A DNA stretch of 64,000 bases from Lewinellaceae bacterium. Its GTDB lineage: Bacteria > Bacteroidota > Bacteroidia > Chitinophagales > Saprospiraceae. The stretch covers positions 310,001 to 374,000 of the forward strand of contig JACJYB010000003.1 in the NCBI GenBank assembly GCA_020636355.1, written 5' to 3'. Below, in pieces: positions 16,167-26,005 of the stretch (positions are counted from its first letter, which is position 1; each line of letters opens with the position of its first letter). The notes under the pieces are model-generated. The model did no database searches and was not told the DNA's origin. It saw only the letters and a program-made list of their open reading frames with translations. The translations under genes and the position numbers were made by a program.

Positions 16167-18824
16167 TTGGCAAAACAAAAAAAGAATCCGGAACCTGAAG
16201 CATCAAAGGTCACTCCTTTAATGCAACAATATTCCCAGTTGAAAGGGCAATACCCGGATGCGATTTTGCTGTATCGGGTTGGCGATTTTTATGAGACATT
16301 CGGTGAAGACGCGGTTAAAACTGCGGATGTCCTTGGTATTGTGCTCACGGCACGGAATAATGGGGGCAGCGATGTCGAGTTAGCCGGATTCCCGTACCAT
16401 GCGTTGGACATGTACTTGCCCAGATTGGTAAAAGCAGGTTTTCGGGTAGCCATTTGCGAACAATTGGAGCAACCCAGCAAGCAGAAAAAAATCGTTAAAC
16501 GCGGGGTCACCGAAATGGTTACGCCCGGGTTAGCCTTAAATGATAACCTGCTGGATTTTAAAGAAAATAATTACCTGGCTTGTTATTTCCATGCAGGTCG
16601 GCAGGAGGATGCTATTGCCTTTCTGGATATCTCTACCGGTGAGTTTTACATTGCCGAAGGCTCGACGGCATCTATAGCCAAACTGCTACAAAGCTTCTCC
16701 CCCGCTGAAATCATACTGCCCAAGGGATCGGTGCAGGCTTTTAAGCAGCATTTTGGGGAAGCCTACTACACCTATGGCCTGGATGAATGGATCTTTACTA
16801 CCGAGTTCACCCGTCAAAAATTGCTTGATCATTTTCAGGTTTCTACGCTCAAAGGTTTTGGTGTGGAAGATCTGGAAGCCGGACAAATTGCTGCTGGTGC
16901 CTCTTTACATTACCTATCCAGTACTGAAAACAACCAATTGGCCCATATTACCTCCCTGCGCCGGCTGCAAGAAGGTGATTATGTCTGGCTGGATAAATTC
17001 ACGATCCGGAATCTGGAACTATTACGAAGCCAGGGAGAAGGAGGCAAAGCACTGGTAGACATCCTGGATGAAACCGTTTCACCGATGGGCGCCCGGCTGT
17101 TGAGACGATGGATTCTCTTTCCGCTTTTATCTGTCAATGCGATCCAGCGTAGACTGGCCCAGGTGGGGTATTTTTACGAGCATCCGGCATTACGCGATGA
17201 ACTAACCCAGCTGATTTTGCAAATAGGTGATCTCGAAAGATTAATCTCGAAAGTATCCGTGGGAAAAGTAAACCCCCGAGAAGTCAATCAGCTAAAAAAA
17301 TCACTTAAAATCCTGGAACCGGTCCAGCAGGGTTTATTCACTACAAAAGATCCGGTCCTGGTATCCATCGCAGACAATCTCCAACTATGCCAGAATATCC
17401 GGGACCGGATCGAAGCACTCATTCAGGAAGACCCACCGGTTCAGATTCAGAAAGGTCAGGTGATCCGTTCCGGCATCAATGAAGAACTTGACGATCTACG
17501 CCATGTCATCGGGCATAGCAAGGAGCTATTACTTGAGATACAAACCAAAGAATCAGCAGCGACAGGTATCACCAATTTAAAAATCGGGTTCAACAACGTA
17601 TTTGGGTATTTCCTGGAGGTGACCAATAAATACAAAGATGCCGGGCTGATTCCGGATCATTGGGTTCGAAAACAAACATTAACCAATGCCGAGCGCTATG
17701 TATCCGACGAGCTAAAACATCTTGAGACTAAAATATTGGGGGCCGAAGAACGTATCCAAGCCCTGGAGGAGACCATTTTCCGAGAATTACTCACTGAACT
17801 CCTGGAATACGTGGAACCCATCCAGCACAACGCCCGGACGATTGCAAAACTCGATTGCTTATTAGCCTTTGCCCGAAACGCGGAAAAATTCCGTTACGTA
17901 AAACCAATCATTGACGAGCATTTTATCATCGACATCAAGGAAGGGCGTCATCCGGTCATTGAACAACAATTGCCACTGGGTGAACAATATGTACCCAATG
18001 ATATTTACCTGGATAATGATCAGCAACAGATTCTGATGATTACCGGGCCTAATATGTCCGGTAAGTCAGCCGTTCTCCGGCAAACTGCTTTAATCTGTCT
18101 GATGGCCCAAATGGGCAGCTTTGTCCCTGCCGGATATGCCCGCATCGGATTGCTGGATCGTATCTATACCCGGGTAGGTGCTTCAGATAACATTTCTTCC
18201 GGTGAATCCACCTTCATGGTAGAAATGAATGAGACTGCCAATATCCTGAATAATATTACGAGCCGCAGTCTGATCCTTATGGATGAGATTGGTCGCGGAA
18301 CAAGTACTTATGATGGAATTTCCATTGCGTGGTCAATTGCCGAATACCTCCATGAAAATGAATTTGCAAGAGCTAAAACACTTTTTGCAACGCATTATCA
18401 CGAATTGAATGAACTTACTGACCGATACGAACGCATCAAAAACTTTAACGTCGCGGTCAAAGAGATTGGAGCTAAGATCATATTTCTGCGAAAATTGGTT
18501 CCCGGCGGGTCCAGCCACAGCTTTGGCATCCATGTTGCCAGGATGGCAGGCATGCCCCGGTCCGTTATTCAGCGCGCCGAACAATTGCTGGTTCAGCTCG
18601 AAAAACGAACCACCACTCAGGAGAAACAGGAAAGAACAGGAATCGCCTCTCTCCCCCAGCCCATGCAACTGAATATCTTCGAAAGCAGTAACCCTGAATT
18701 AGAAGCATTACGTCTGGCGATTGAAGAATCGGACTTGCACCGAATGACTCCAATCGAATGCATGTTAAAAATCAAGGAGTGGCAGGACTTGCTGGCGAAA
18801 GTAACGGACAATTCACTTGGTTAG
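16167..18824 (+). CDS. mutS: DNA mismatch repair protein MutS
   Basis: An 885-residue MutS. The mismatch-reading motif GDFYETF is at residues 39-45 (Phe41 and Glu43), connector, lever and clamp domains follow, and the ATPase domain carries Walker A GPNMSGKS at 627-634, Walker B LILMDEIGRGTSTYDG near 700, and THYHELNEL after it. It binds mismatches as a dimer and recruits MutL. The start must be TTG at 16167, because the first in-frame ATG (residue 19) would cut into the TPLMQQYSQLK segment conserved at MutS N-termini. The 3' end overlaps the convergent phosphatase gene by 12 bp. Confidence 0.97.
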   Translation: MAKQKKNPEPEASKVTPLMQQYSQLKGQYPDAILLYRVGDFYETFGEDAVKTADVLGIVLTARNNGGSDVELAGFPYHALDMYLPRLVKAGFRVAICEQLEQPSKQKKIVKRGVTEMVTPGLALNDNLLDFKENNYLACYFHAGRQEDAIAFLDISTGEFYIAEGSTASIAKLLQSFSPAEIILPKGSVQAFKQHFGEAYYTYGLDEWIFTTEFTRQKLLDHFQVSTLKGFGVEDLEAGQIAAGASLHYLSSTENNQLAHITSLRRLQEGDYVWLDKFTIRNLELLRSQGEGGKALVDILDETVSPMGARLLRRWILFPLLSVNAIQRRLAQVGYFYEHPALRDELTQLILQIGDLERLISKVSVGKVNPREVNQLKKSLKILEPVQQGLFTTKDPVLVSIADNLQLCQNIRDRIEALIQEDPPVQIQKGQVIRSGINEELDDLRHVIGHSKELLLEIQTKESAATGITNLKIGFNNVFGYFLEVTNKYKDAGLIPDHWVRKQTLTNAERYVSDELKHLETKILGAEERIQALEETIFRELLTELLEYVEPIQHNARTIAKLDCLLAFARNAEKFRYVKPIIDEHFIIDIKEGRHPVIEQQLPLGEQYVPNDIYLDNDQQQILMITGPNMSGKSAVLRQTALICLMAQMGSFVPAGYARIGLLDRIYTRVGASDNISSGESTFMVEMNETANILNNITSRSLILMDEIGRGTSTYDGISIAWSIAEYLHENEFARAKTLFATHYHELNELTDRYERIKNFNVAVKEIGAKIIFLRKLVPGGSSHSFGIHVARMAGMPRSVIQRAEQLLVQLEKRTTTQEKQERTGIASLPQPMQLNIFESSNPELEALRLAIEESDLHRMTPIECMLKIKEWQDLLAKVTDNSLG

Positions 18825-20384
18825 AAAAGACGAACCTTTCAGTACTCGCCAGACGGCAGCGGTTCGCTGATGGATAGAAGGCACGTCAATGCGATCAACG
18901 TAACGATATTCGGCGGCAACCTCCGTAGGCCTGATGCGTAATAGTATATAGCCATGGTCGTGCAGGTTGATGTATTTCATGGCAGCATTTAATGAATCAT
19001 GAAGCATGGTTTGCTCAATATGCAAAACCGTATCCAACGGAATGCTTTCATCGGCATTGGCTGACGTAATGGAAGGTGTCGCAAACTCTACAGCCAGTGA
19101 ACGATGGGATGACCGGTAATCCGATATGGATCTGGGCACCTCAAAAGCCCAGGAGCTGTGGCTATCCCCGGTAAGTAATATTACGTTTTGCACATCGGGC
19201 TCCTCCAACCAGTTGAGCACTTTTAACCGTTCAGCGGGATAACCGGCCCAAGAATCCATATTAGGCTTTCGTCCGGGAGCATGGGTTAAAGAGAACAATA
19301 CCTGGTTTCCGATCAAATGCCATCCTTCCGGTTTTTCCTTTACCTTATCCTCCAACCAATCCAGTTGCTCCTGACCAAGCATCACCTGACGCGCATCAAG
19401 ATAGACTGGATCATCCACCCCGGAAGCCGGGGCGGTTCGTGCGGCCAGCCGTTCATCCAGCATGTATAAAGTTCCCAGTGGGCCTAAATCGGAATAACGG
19501 TACAGATGCTCCATATTCTGGGTAATTGGAAGCCATTCATAATATGCTTCCTCTGCAGCTTTTTTACGGAGTGCGTAATCTCCTTCTTCCGCCTGATGGT
19601 TTTTTGCTCCGGTGGTGTACGAATTATTGGCTATTTCATGATCATCCCAAATCGTAATAAACGGAACCATCTGATGCAGACGCATTAAATCGGGATCCAA
19701 TCGATATTGAGCATAACGGGTGCGATAGTCATTCAAGCGAACAATCTCATGAGGAGGAACATTTTTCCGGTTTAATGATTTGTTTCCATATACTCCGGTT
19801 GCGTATTCGTAGATGTAATCCCCCAAATGAACTACGGCAGCGAGGTCATCCATCTCTGCAATAAGTCCATATGCATTAAATAAGCCCGCTTCGTAATTGG
19901 CACAACTGACTACGGCCATGTTTAATTCCGGTACCAATTCTTGAGGCATTGTCTTCGTCCGGCCGATGATAGACTGAGCGCCCAAACTCGAGAATCTGTA
20001 ATAGTAATATTGGTCCGGATCAAGGTTGTTCACCGGCACATGGACCGTATAATCTTTGTCCGGGTGCGTCCTGACTGTTCCGGATTGGATCACTTGTTCA
20101 CATTGCCGGTCGGTAGCAATTACCCAATCCACGTCAATGTGCTTCATAAAGTAGTCAGGGCTTATCCGGGTCCAAAGAATCACTCCATGCTGGGAAGGAT
20201 CCCCGGAGGCTACCCCATGATAAAATGGTTTTAGCGCAGGGTTAAGGTATCGCTCAGTACCAGCATGTATTGGTATGGTGACGGGGCCATCTGGCTTGGG
20301 AGCGCAGCCAATAACCATTAAGAGAAAAATTGTCGATAAGGCGCAGATTGATTTTTTTTTCAATGTTGCCGTAGGATGCCACAT
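18813..20384 (-). CDS. phoD: PhoD-family alkaline phosphatase/phosphodiesterase, lipoprotein
   Basis: A 523-residue secreted metallophosphoesterase. The lipoprotein signal ends at LLMVIGC (Cys27). The N-terminal PhoD_N beta domain includes FYHGVASGDPSQHGVILWTRI, and the catalytic domain includes VVSCANYEAG, VVHLGDYIYEY, FITIWDDHEIANNSY and LLTGDSHSSWAFEV. PhoD enzymes cleave phosphate mono- and diesters outside the inner membrane using Ca/Fe. The gene is divergent from the DUF1080 gene (44 bp) and overlaps the end of mutS by 12 bp. No Pho box was recognised. Confidence 0.9.
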   Translation of the reverse strand: MWHPTATLKKKSICALSTIFLLMVIGCAPKPDGPVTIPIHAGTERYLNPALKPFYHGVASGDPSQHGVILWTRISPDYFMKHIDVDWVIATDRQCEQVIQSGTVRTHPDKDYTVHVPVNNLDPDQYYYYRFSSLGAQSIIGRTKTMPQELVPELNMAVVSCANYEAGLFNAYGLIAEMDDLAAVVHLGDYIYEYATGVYGNKSLNRKNVPPHEIVRLNDYRTRYAQYRLDPDLMRLHQMVPFITIWDDHEIANNSYTTGAKNHQAEEGDYALRKKAAEEAYYEWLPITQNMEHLYRYSDLGPLGTLYMLDERLAARTAPASGVDDPVYLDARQVMLGQEQLDWLEDKVKEKPEGWHLIGNQVLFSLTHAPGRKPNMDSWAGYPAERLKVLNWLEEPDVQNVILLTGDSHSSWAFEVPRSISDYRSSHRSLAVEFATPSITSANADESIPLDTVLHIEQTMLHDSLNAAMKYINLHDHGYILLRIRPTEVAAEYRYVDRIDVPSIHQRTAAVWRVLKGSSFLTK

Positions 20385-20428
20385 ATTATTTCTGTTGGTT
20401 CCCTAAATTAAAGGCTTAAAACTAAAGG

Positions 20429-21205
20429 ATGAGAACGATTAAAGCTCAAAACATTATTAAGACAGTAAATTTATTGTTAACCTCTCTGCTGGTCCTGATG
20501 GCCTATGCGGATCTGTTTGGTCAACAGCGCAAACCTGAGGAGACTGAGGTTTGGGAACCGGTTCCGCCGGTGGTGACACCGGGGGTGGGTAATCAACCAC
20601 CATCTGACGCCATTGTACTCTTTGATGGGAAGAATCTGGACGCTTGGGAAAGCGTGAATGGTGGCGGGCCTGCACCATGGATGGTTATGGATGGCTATGT
20701 CATGGTAAAGCCGGGATCCGGCGCAATCCAAACCAAAGCTTCCTTTGGTAGCTGCCAATTACACCTCGAGTGGAAAACACCGATTGATACTGCCGGTAAA
20801 CACAGCCAGGAAAGAGGGAACAGCGGGGTGTTTCTACAGTCCAGGTATGAGGTCCAGGTTCTGGATAACTTCCGCAATCGCACATACAGCAATGGGCAGG
20901 CTGCCTCAATCTATAAACAAGCTATTCCTCAAGTCAATGCCTGCTTACCTCCGGGAGACTGGCAGAGGTATGATATTTTCTATAATGCGCCTCAATTTGA
21001 TTCCGCCGGCAAACTTATCAAACCAGCCTATGTGACTGTTGTTCAAAATGGCATCCTGGTGGAAAATCATTTTGAAATCAAAGGGAATACCATGTATATC
21101 GGCAATCCGGAATATAAAGCTCATGGAGACCTTCCCTTGCAGCTGCAGGACCATGGAAACTTTATGGCTTTCCGGAATATCTGGGTTCGAAATATACAGG
21201 ACTAA
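20429..21205 (+). CDS. DUF1080 (3-keto-disaccharide hydrolase/LamG-like) secreted protein
   Basis: A 258-residue secreted protein with a signal peptide (LLLTSLLVLMAYADLFGQ), a Pro-rich linker at about 40-60, and a DUF1080 concanavalin-like domain: IVLFDGKNLDAWES, then LHLEWKTP, RGNSGVFLQSRYEVQVLDN, WQRYDIFYNAP, and NFMAFRNIWVRNI at the end. DUF1080 domains are linked to hydrolysis of 3-keto-glycosides in Bacteroidota. It stands alone here, 84 bp before the STAND ATPase gene, with no sugar-oxidation partners in the window. Confidence 0.88.
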   Translation: MRTIKAQNIIKTVNLLLTSLLVLMAYADLFGQQRKPEETEVWEPVPPVVTPGVGNQPPSDAIVLFDGKNLDAWESVNGGGPAPWMVMDGYVMVKPGSGAIQTKASFGSCQLHLEWKTPIDTAGKHSQERGNSGVFLQSRYEVQVLDNFRNRTYSNGQAASIYKQAIPQVNACLPPGDWQRYDIFYNAPQFDSAGKLIKPAYVTVVQNGILVENHFEIKGNTMYIGNPEYKAHGDLPLQLQDHGNFMAFRNIWVRNIQD

Positions 21206-21289
21206 TAACCCGGAAGATCTGTTTTAGCTCCGGCCAATCAAATTTCTTGCTAAATTTCAATACGGAGCCATATCACTCCAAAGCCATTT

Positions 21290-23959
21290 ATGATTCGTAC
21301 TCCAGATCAGCGGGTTCGGGTTTTCGTAAGTTCTACCTTGCAAGAGCTTGCTGTTGAACGACTGGCAGTAAAGCAAGCTATTGAAAAATTGCGATTGATT
21401 CCCGTCCTGTTTGAACTAAGCGCAAGACATCATCCACCCCAGGATCTCTACCGGGACTATCTCAATCAGAGTGACGTATTTATAGGCATCTATTGGCAAA
21501 AATACGGCTGGGTGGCACCGGACATGACCATTTCAGGCCTGGAAGACGAATACCGTATCGCACGGCAAAAGCCGAAACTAATTTATGTAAAACAAGCGCA
21601 AGATAGGGAGCCCCGCCTCAAGGAGTTACTGGGGGATATTCAGTCGAGCAATGCACTTTGCTACCGACCATTTTCCAGTGCGGAGGAATTGCTTGAGCTT
21701 GTCGAGAATGACCTTGCGATCATGTTGTCGGAACATTTTCAGTCACCGAATACGGATAATTCTCCGGTCTCTTATTACAAATTTGAAATTCCAACGATAG
21801 CCGACAAGGTAATTGGCCGGGATAAGGATATTGAGCAGCTAAGGAGTATGTTGGCTTCTGACCAATACCGGTTAATAACCATCTGTGGAGCAGGAGGCAC
21901 CGGCAAAACCAGGCTGGCTATTGAGACCGCACAACAATTAAAGAATCATTATTCCAATGGAATAATCTTCATAGGCTTGGAAGCTATCACAGATCCGGAT
22001 CTGGTCCCAGCCGCCATCATTCACTTGCTTCCCATCATGGATAGTGGTAAGCAGGCGGTCAGCGAAACGTTATTGTCCTGGCTCAGTGATAAGCAGATGC
22101 TTTTAGTTCTGGACAATATGGAGCAAGTCACCGCCAGCTCCCATTTTATCGGCGAACTAATCCAACGATGCCCAGCATGCGATGTCCTGGTAACGAGCCG
22201 AACACCCTTACATTTACGGTACGAGCAAATCTATCCATTAGAACCTTTGCCCACTCCCGCAGATTTATCTACGGAAATGTTACCCACAAATCCTGCCTTT
22301 CAGCTTTTCATTCAACGGGTTAGGGAGGTAAATCCCTATACGGTGTTTGGTGTTGAAGATCAATTGGCTATCCAGAAGATATGCACCCAATTGGATGGTC
22401 TTCCACTGGCTATTGAATTGGCTGCTTTAAGAACCAGATACATCAATCCGTCGATGATGATCAAGATGATTCATTCGTCACTTGATCTTGCGGGTCAGGG
22501 CCCGGTAAACCTTCCCAACCGGCAAAAAACCTTGAGGAATACCATTGAATGGAGTGTTCAATTGATGTCCGAGGACGAGCGTAGTTTTTTTTATTCCCTG
22601 GCCATATACCATGGAGGGTGGACACTTGACGCAGTATCCATTTTACAAGCGGATTTTCTTGATCGGATCAACCCGATGGACGTTTTGGAAAGAATGATCG
22701 ACCTCGGCCTCATTTACCGTAAATTCTCATCGGTACAGCTCCGGTATGACTGGTTGAAAACCATTCGGGAGTATGCAACGGAAGGGGTTAATAATGCCGG
22801 GGATCCATCAGAAAAATTAAGATCGTATTACCAATACTATGCGGACCTGACACAAGAATACGATCCTCTACTCCGAGGCCTGAGCGATTCTTCCTATGTC
22901 CAGGTCATCAATGAAGAATTTGAAAACATCCGGGCCGCCTTCAATTTGGCTATTCAATTTGAAGACTGGCGAACCGCCTGGAAGTTTCCCGGAGCACTCT
23001 CTATGTACTGGCTGTCGGTAGGCAAGATAAGTGAAGCGCTGGAATGGATGGACCGTGCAAACATCCGGATCGATTACCCCATTAACCATTTACCACCCGG
23101 CGATCAGGCGCTCTTTGGACGCGCCATCCAAATTAAAGGACTTATTCGCTATCTGTCCGGGCGCTTTGATCAGGCTATTAAGGAGCTTCAGATCAGTATT
23201 GAGGCATTTATTGCATTGCAAGATTTACGCGGGCAAGCCATTGGGTACGCCTATGCGGGGTTGTCCGGATTAAGCATCAATCATCCGGATACGGAAAAAT
23301 GGTTTCTGCGGGCCAATGAACTGGGCCAAACGAGCAGTGAACGGTTTAGTCAGATCCTTGCGAAAACATTTCTGGCCGAACATCGTCTTTCAATGAATGA
23401 CCCAACCGAAGCTTTCCAATTGCTGGATGAGGCGGAAGCATTGTGCAGACAGGGTTACGAAATGTATCTATCATTAACCTTTGTGGTGAAAGCTGCAACT
23501 TTACTGGCACTCGGCCAACCGGAAAAAGCTTTGGCTTACTATGAAGAGAGCCTGCTTCGATACAATCAATCCAGTTTCAAAGCAGCTAACGGGTGGGCTC
23601 TGGTTGGTGCCGCATTTTGTCACCTGTGGATGAATGACCAATCCAGAGCCATAGACTATTTCAGGGAAGCCATCGAAAACGGTCGAAACTCAGGTGATGT
23701 GGTTATGATCCTGGTGCCGGCAATGGGCCTGGGCATCATCCAGGCACAACAAGGGGAAACCCAAAAAGGAATTGCCCTCTATCTGGAAGCATACAAGACG
23801 TTTCAGGCTGCAGAATACAAGCCATGGCGGGTAATTCAAACGACCATTCAGAAACTGAATGAACTCCTCAAGGGATATTCTGTGGACAAAACGGATGATC
23901 CTCCATCGGCTCCCGGAATTGATCAATTATTCCAATTGGCGATGCAAATACATGCTTAA
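21290..23959 (+). CDS. DUF4062-STAND NTPase-TPR protein
   Basis: An 889-residue cytosolic protein of three parts. An N-terminal DUF4062 domain (about 6-95) has VFVSSTLQELAVER, then DVFIGIYWQKYGW and ISGLEDEYRIAR. A central NB-ARC/STAND ATPase (about 170-480) has GRDKDIEQL, Walker A GAGGTGKT (200-207), Walker B LLVLDNME (271-278), VLVTSR (299-304) and GLPLA (370-374), followed by winged-helix sequence. A C-terminal array of TPR-like helical repeats spans about 540-860. STAND proteins are signal-gated switches in which the repeats sense a ligand and the N-domain acts. DUF4062 is TIR-like in fold and found in predicted defence and signalling proteins. There is no adjacent effector or toxin gene, so function is inferred. 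Confidence 0.88.
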   Translation: MIRTPDQRVRVFVSSTLQELAVERLAVKQAIEKLRLIPVLFELSARHHPPQDLYRDYLNQSDVFIGIYWQKYGWVAPDMTISGLEDEYRIARQKPKLIYVKQAQDREPRLKELLGDIQSSNALCYRPFSSAEELLELVENDLAIMLSEHFQSPNTDNSPVSYYKFEIPTIADKVIGRDKDIEQLRSMLASDQYRLITICGAGGTGKTRLAIETAQQLKNHYSNGIIFIGLEAITDPDLVPAAIIHLLPIMDSGKQAVSETLLSWLSDKQMLLVLDNMEQVTASSHFIGELIQRCPACDVLVTSRTPLHLRYEQIYPLEPLPTPADLSTEMLPTNPAFQLFIQRVREVNPYTVFGVEDQLAIQKICTQLDGLPLAIELAALRTRYINPSMMIKMIHSSLDLAGQGPVNLPNRQKTLRNTIEWSVQLMSEDERSFFYSLAIYHGGWTLDAVSILQADFLDRINPMDVLERMIDLGLIYRKFSSVQLRYDWLKTIREYATEGVNNAGDPSEKLRSYYQYYADLTQEYDPLLRGLSDSSYVQVINEEFENIRAAFNLAIQFEDWRTAWKFPGALSMYWLSVGKISEALEWMDRANIRIDYPINHLPPGDQALFGRAIQIKGLIRYLSGRFDQAIKELQISIEAFIALQDLRGQAIGYAYAGLSGLSINHPDTEKWFLRANELGQTSSERFSQILAKTFLAEHRLSMNDPTEAFQLLDEAEALCRQGYEMYLSLTFVVKAATLLALGQPEKALAYYEESLLRYNQSSFKAANGWALVGAAFCHLWMNDQSRAIDYFREAIENGRNSGDVVMILVPAMGLGIIQAQQGETQKGIALYLEAYKTFQAAEYKPWRVIQTTIQKLNELLKGYSVDKTDDPPSAPGIDQLFQLAMQIHA

Positions 23960-23977
23960 GGGAAAATTGCTCGCCGG

Positions 23978-25324
23978 TTAATTACAACCCATATCCGCTT
24001 TTGATTGGAGATCATTGTTAGGAAAACAGTAACCTGAAGGTAGTGTTTGAGGAACATACCGTTTCAGGTTACTGTCGAAGAGGCCATCACGAATAAATGA
24101 CGCTAAGGCCTGCACCTCTTTGGGCGTTAAACCTAAAGGTTGAAATTCTTTTGCCAGTTGGGAAGCCGGAACATTTTGATTGGTCGGTTGTGCAACATTT
24201 TTGTATTCAATGATCTCCTCAAGGCTCTTAAAGGTACCACCGTGACCAAAAAAATTAACGTCAGCCAGGTTGTAAAGCTGGGGAACCTTGAACTTAAACA
24301 TATCTTCTTCTTTGCCGGTAAATCCCCCTCTCCCGAAATTGGTCTTGTCTTCCTCAAAATTGCCATAAACACCACTTCCTTCAAGGTCGTCAATACCAAG
24401 CGCGTAAAAAGCCATGCTGTTCAGAGCGGGTCCGGTATGACAGGTCACGCAATTCGCTTTGCCAAAAAACAAGGTTGCTCCCTCTTTTTCTTCGGTTGAA
24501 AGTGCAGACACATCCCCTTGCAACCATTTTTGAAATGGTGCCTGATCCGCTAACAGCGTCCGTTCATAAGCGGCAATGGCCAAACCGGCAGTGATGCGAT
24601 GATAGCGGGAATTCTCCAGTTGATCTGGAAATGCTGCATCGAACAATTCTTTATAAATAGACATGGACTCTATCCAGGACCGACTCAATACCATCCGGTG
24701 AACATTCAGACCGGCAATTGCCTGCGTTTCCAATCCTTCGTATCCCAGCAAATTAGTTTCTTTGGGCGTTTTAGCGGTCCATGAGGCTTCCGTTCCAAGG
24801 TTCATTCCTGTACCTCCAAATTGACCGTTCCATAAGGTTACTTCTTGGAAAGCGCTATTCAGATTTGATGGTGTTCGGATCGGTTGCACATCCATGGAAT
24901 CCAAAGGGTAATCCGGATTAGGGATGCGACCTTCACCTTTATACCCGAACCCTATGCCTCCATCGGATATAGCCTGACGAATCCCTGCTTGAAATCCGGC
25001 CTCCGGATGATGGCAAGTCGCGCATGAATAAGTATGGAATCCGGAAACATATTTTGCCCCTTCAGCCAAATGAGTCTCATGGAATAAAAATCTCCCCAAC
25101 TGGACCTTTGCATCATTTAAAGGATTACTCGGATCTTGAGGTATGGATGCATAATCGGAGCTGGATGGCAATACAAAAAAGCTAAGGGAACCATTGGGAG
25201 ACGCGTCCTTAATCAATTGGGTCAGCGTTTCATCCAAATCGTTTTTGGTGACGACGTTGTCTTTTTTACACTGAGCGAACGTTAGGATAGCAATAAAGAT
25301 AAAAAGCTGTAAATGAGGTCTCAT
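23978..25324 (-). CDS. Di-haem cytochrome c peroxidase/MauG-family lipoprotein
   Basis: A 448-residue periplasmic protein. The lipoprotein signal ends at FAQC (Cys19). Two CxxCH haem-binding motifs are visible: Cys101-Cys104-His105 (SCATCHH) and Cys292-Cys295-His296 (NCVTCHT), in the usual two-domain layout of bacterial cytochrome c peroxidases. Conserved stretches include LGRFLFHETHLAEG, RTPSNLNSAF, AAYERTLL and FKVPQLYNLADVNFFGHGG. It would reduce H2O2 or oxidise a partner, as MauG does. It ends 18 bp from the convergent STAND gene. Confidence 0.9.
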   Translation of the reverse strand: MRPHLQLFIFIAILTFAQCKKDNVVTKNDLDETLTQLIKDASPNGSLSFFVLPSSSDYASIPQDPSNPLNDAKVQLGRFLFHETHLAEGAKYVSGFHTYSCATCHHPEAGFQAGIRQAISDGGIGFGYKGEGRIPNPDYPLDSMDVQPIRTPSNLNSAFQEVTLWNGQFGGTGMNLGTEASWTAKTPKETNLLGYEGLETQAIAGLNVHRMVLSRSWIESMSIYKELFDAAFPDQLENSRYHRITAGLAIAAYERTLLADQAPFQKWLQGDVSALSTEEKEGATLFFGKANCVTCHTGPALNSMAFYALGIDDLEGSGVYGNFEEDKTNFGRGGFTGKEEDMFKFKVPQLYNLADVNFFGHGGTFKSLEEIIEYKNVAQPTNQNVPASQLAKEFQPLGLTPKEVQALASFIRDGLFDSNLKRYVPQTLPSGYCFPNNDLQSKADMGCN

Positions 25325-25375
25325 ACCAATAATCCTAGTGCTTGATATTACGATAGGTCGGTCTGATTGTGCACC

Positions 25376-25519
25376 TCAAATAATCGTCGAAACTTGAACA
25401 CAAATCGTTTTGCCTGGATCAAAATTCATGCCATGATCGATCAGATTAATAATCGTGTTGAAGCCCGAAATGCTCTTTCGATTTGACTTATTGATGACAT
25501 CCCGACTTAAGATGTTCAT
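25376..25519 (-). CDS. Possible small protein, 47 residues
   Basis: An ATG-started minus-strand frame of 47 codons between the CDGSH and peroxidase genes, starting about 28 bp after the CDGSH stop and in the same direction. The translation opens MNILSRDVINKSN and later has INLIDHGMNFDPGKT; composition looks protein-like, but I recognise no family. It could be a small gene, a remnant, or chance. The remaining intergenic sequence holds no other feature I can support. Confidence 0.25.
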   Translation of the reverse strand: MNILSRDVINKSNRKSISGFNTIINLIDHGMNFDPGKTICVQVSTII

Positions 25520-25547
25520 AATGTGGGATACTATATATTAGAACTTT

Positions 25548-25994
25548 TTAGCCATTAAAACCAATCTTGCGATGACTCCCATCACAAAATGGTTTATTGC
25601 CTGAAGCACCACATCGACAAAAAGAAGCCCTTGGGGTTTTCTGCTGCAAGGTACCATCCATAAAATGAACCGAAATGTCGCCGGTAATCCGTAGCGGTCC
25701 ATTCTCGATAACCTCAATCTGAACGTTCGGCAACTTCTCGGAAGGTTCTGTCATATTACGCCGGGACGGATCATTGTAGTGGTAGGAAAGAGCCCCTGAC
25801 GGGCATTTATCCACTTGCTGGATGATGTCCTCAGTTGGTGCTCCTTTCATATCGACCCACGGTTTATTTCGCGGATCAAAAACTTCAATTAAGCCGTGCC
25901 AGCAGATGGTGGAATGGATACAAGTCTCTGGCTTCCACACCACGGTGATTTCACCGTTAGTGTACTCTTTCTGAATTTCTTTTTCTGTGCTCAT
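25548..25994 (-). CDS. Iron-sulfur protein with Fer4_19 and CDGSH domains
   Basis: A 148-residue protein with two iron-sulfur regions. The N-terminal half has Cys25, Cys31 and Cys64 in CIHSTIC and KCPSGAL, as in Fer4_19 mono-cluster domains. The C-terminal half carries the CDGSH signature, with Cys126, Cys128, Cys137 and His141 (CRCGASGNKPFCDGSH), which ligates a labile 2Fe-2S cluster. It is likely a cytosolic redox or cluster-handling protein. It lies 11 bp downstream of the pirin gene on the same strand, so the two are probably cotranscribed, which hints at an oxidative-stress or redox role. Confidence 0.9.
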   Translation of the reverse strand: MSTEKEIQKEYTNGEITVVWKPETCIHSTICWHGLIEVFDPRNKPWVDMKGAPTEDIIQQVDKCPSGALSYHYNDPSRRNMTEPSEKLPNVQIEVIENGPLRITGDISVHFMDGTLQQKTPRASFCRCGASGNKPFCDGSHRKIGFNG

Positions 25995-26005
25995 AGCTTA
26001 ATGAA

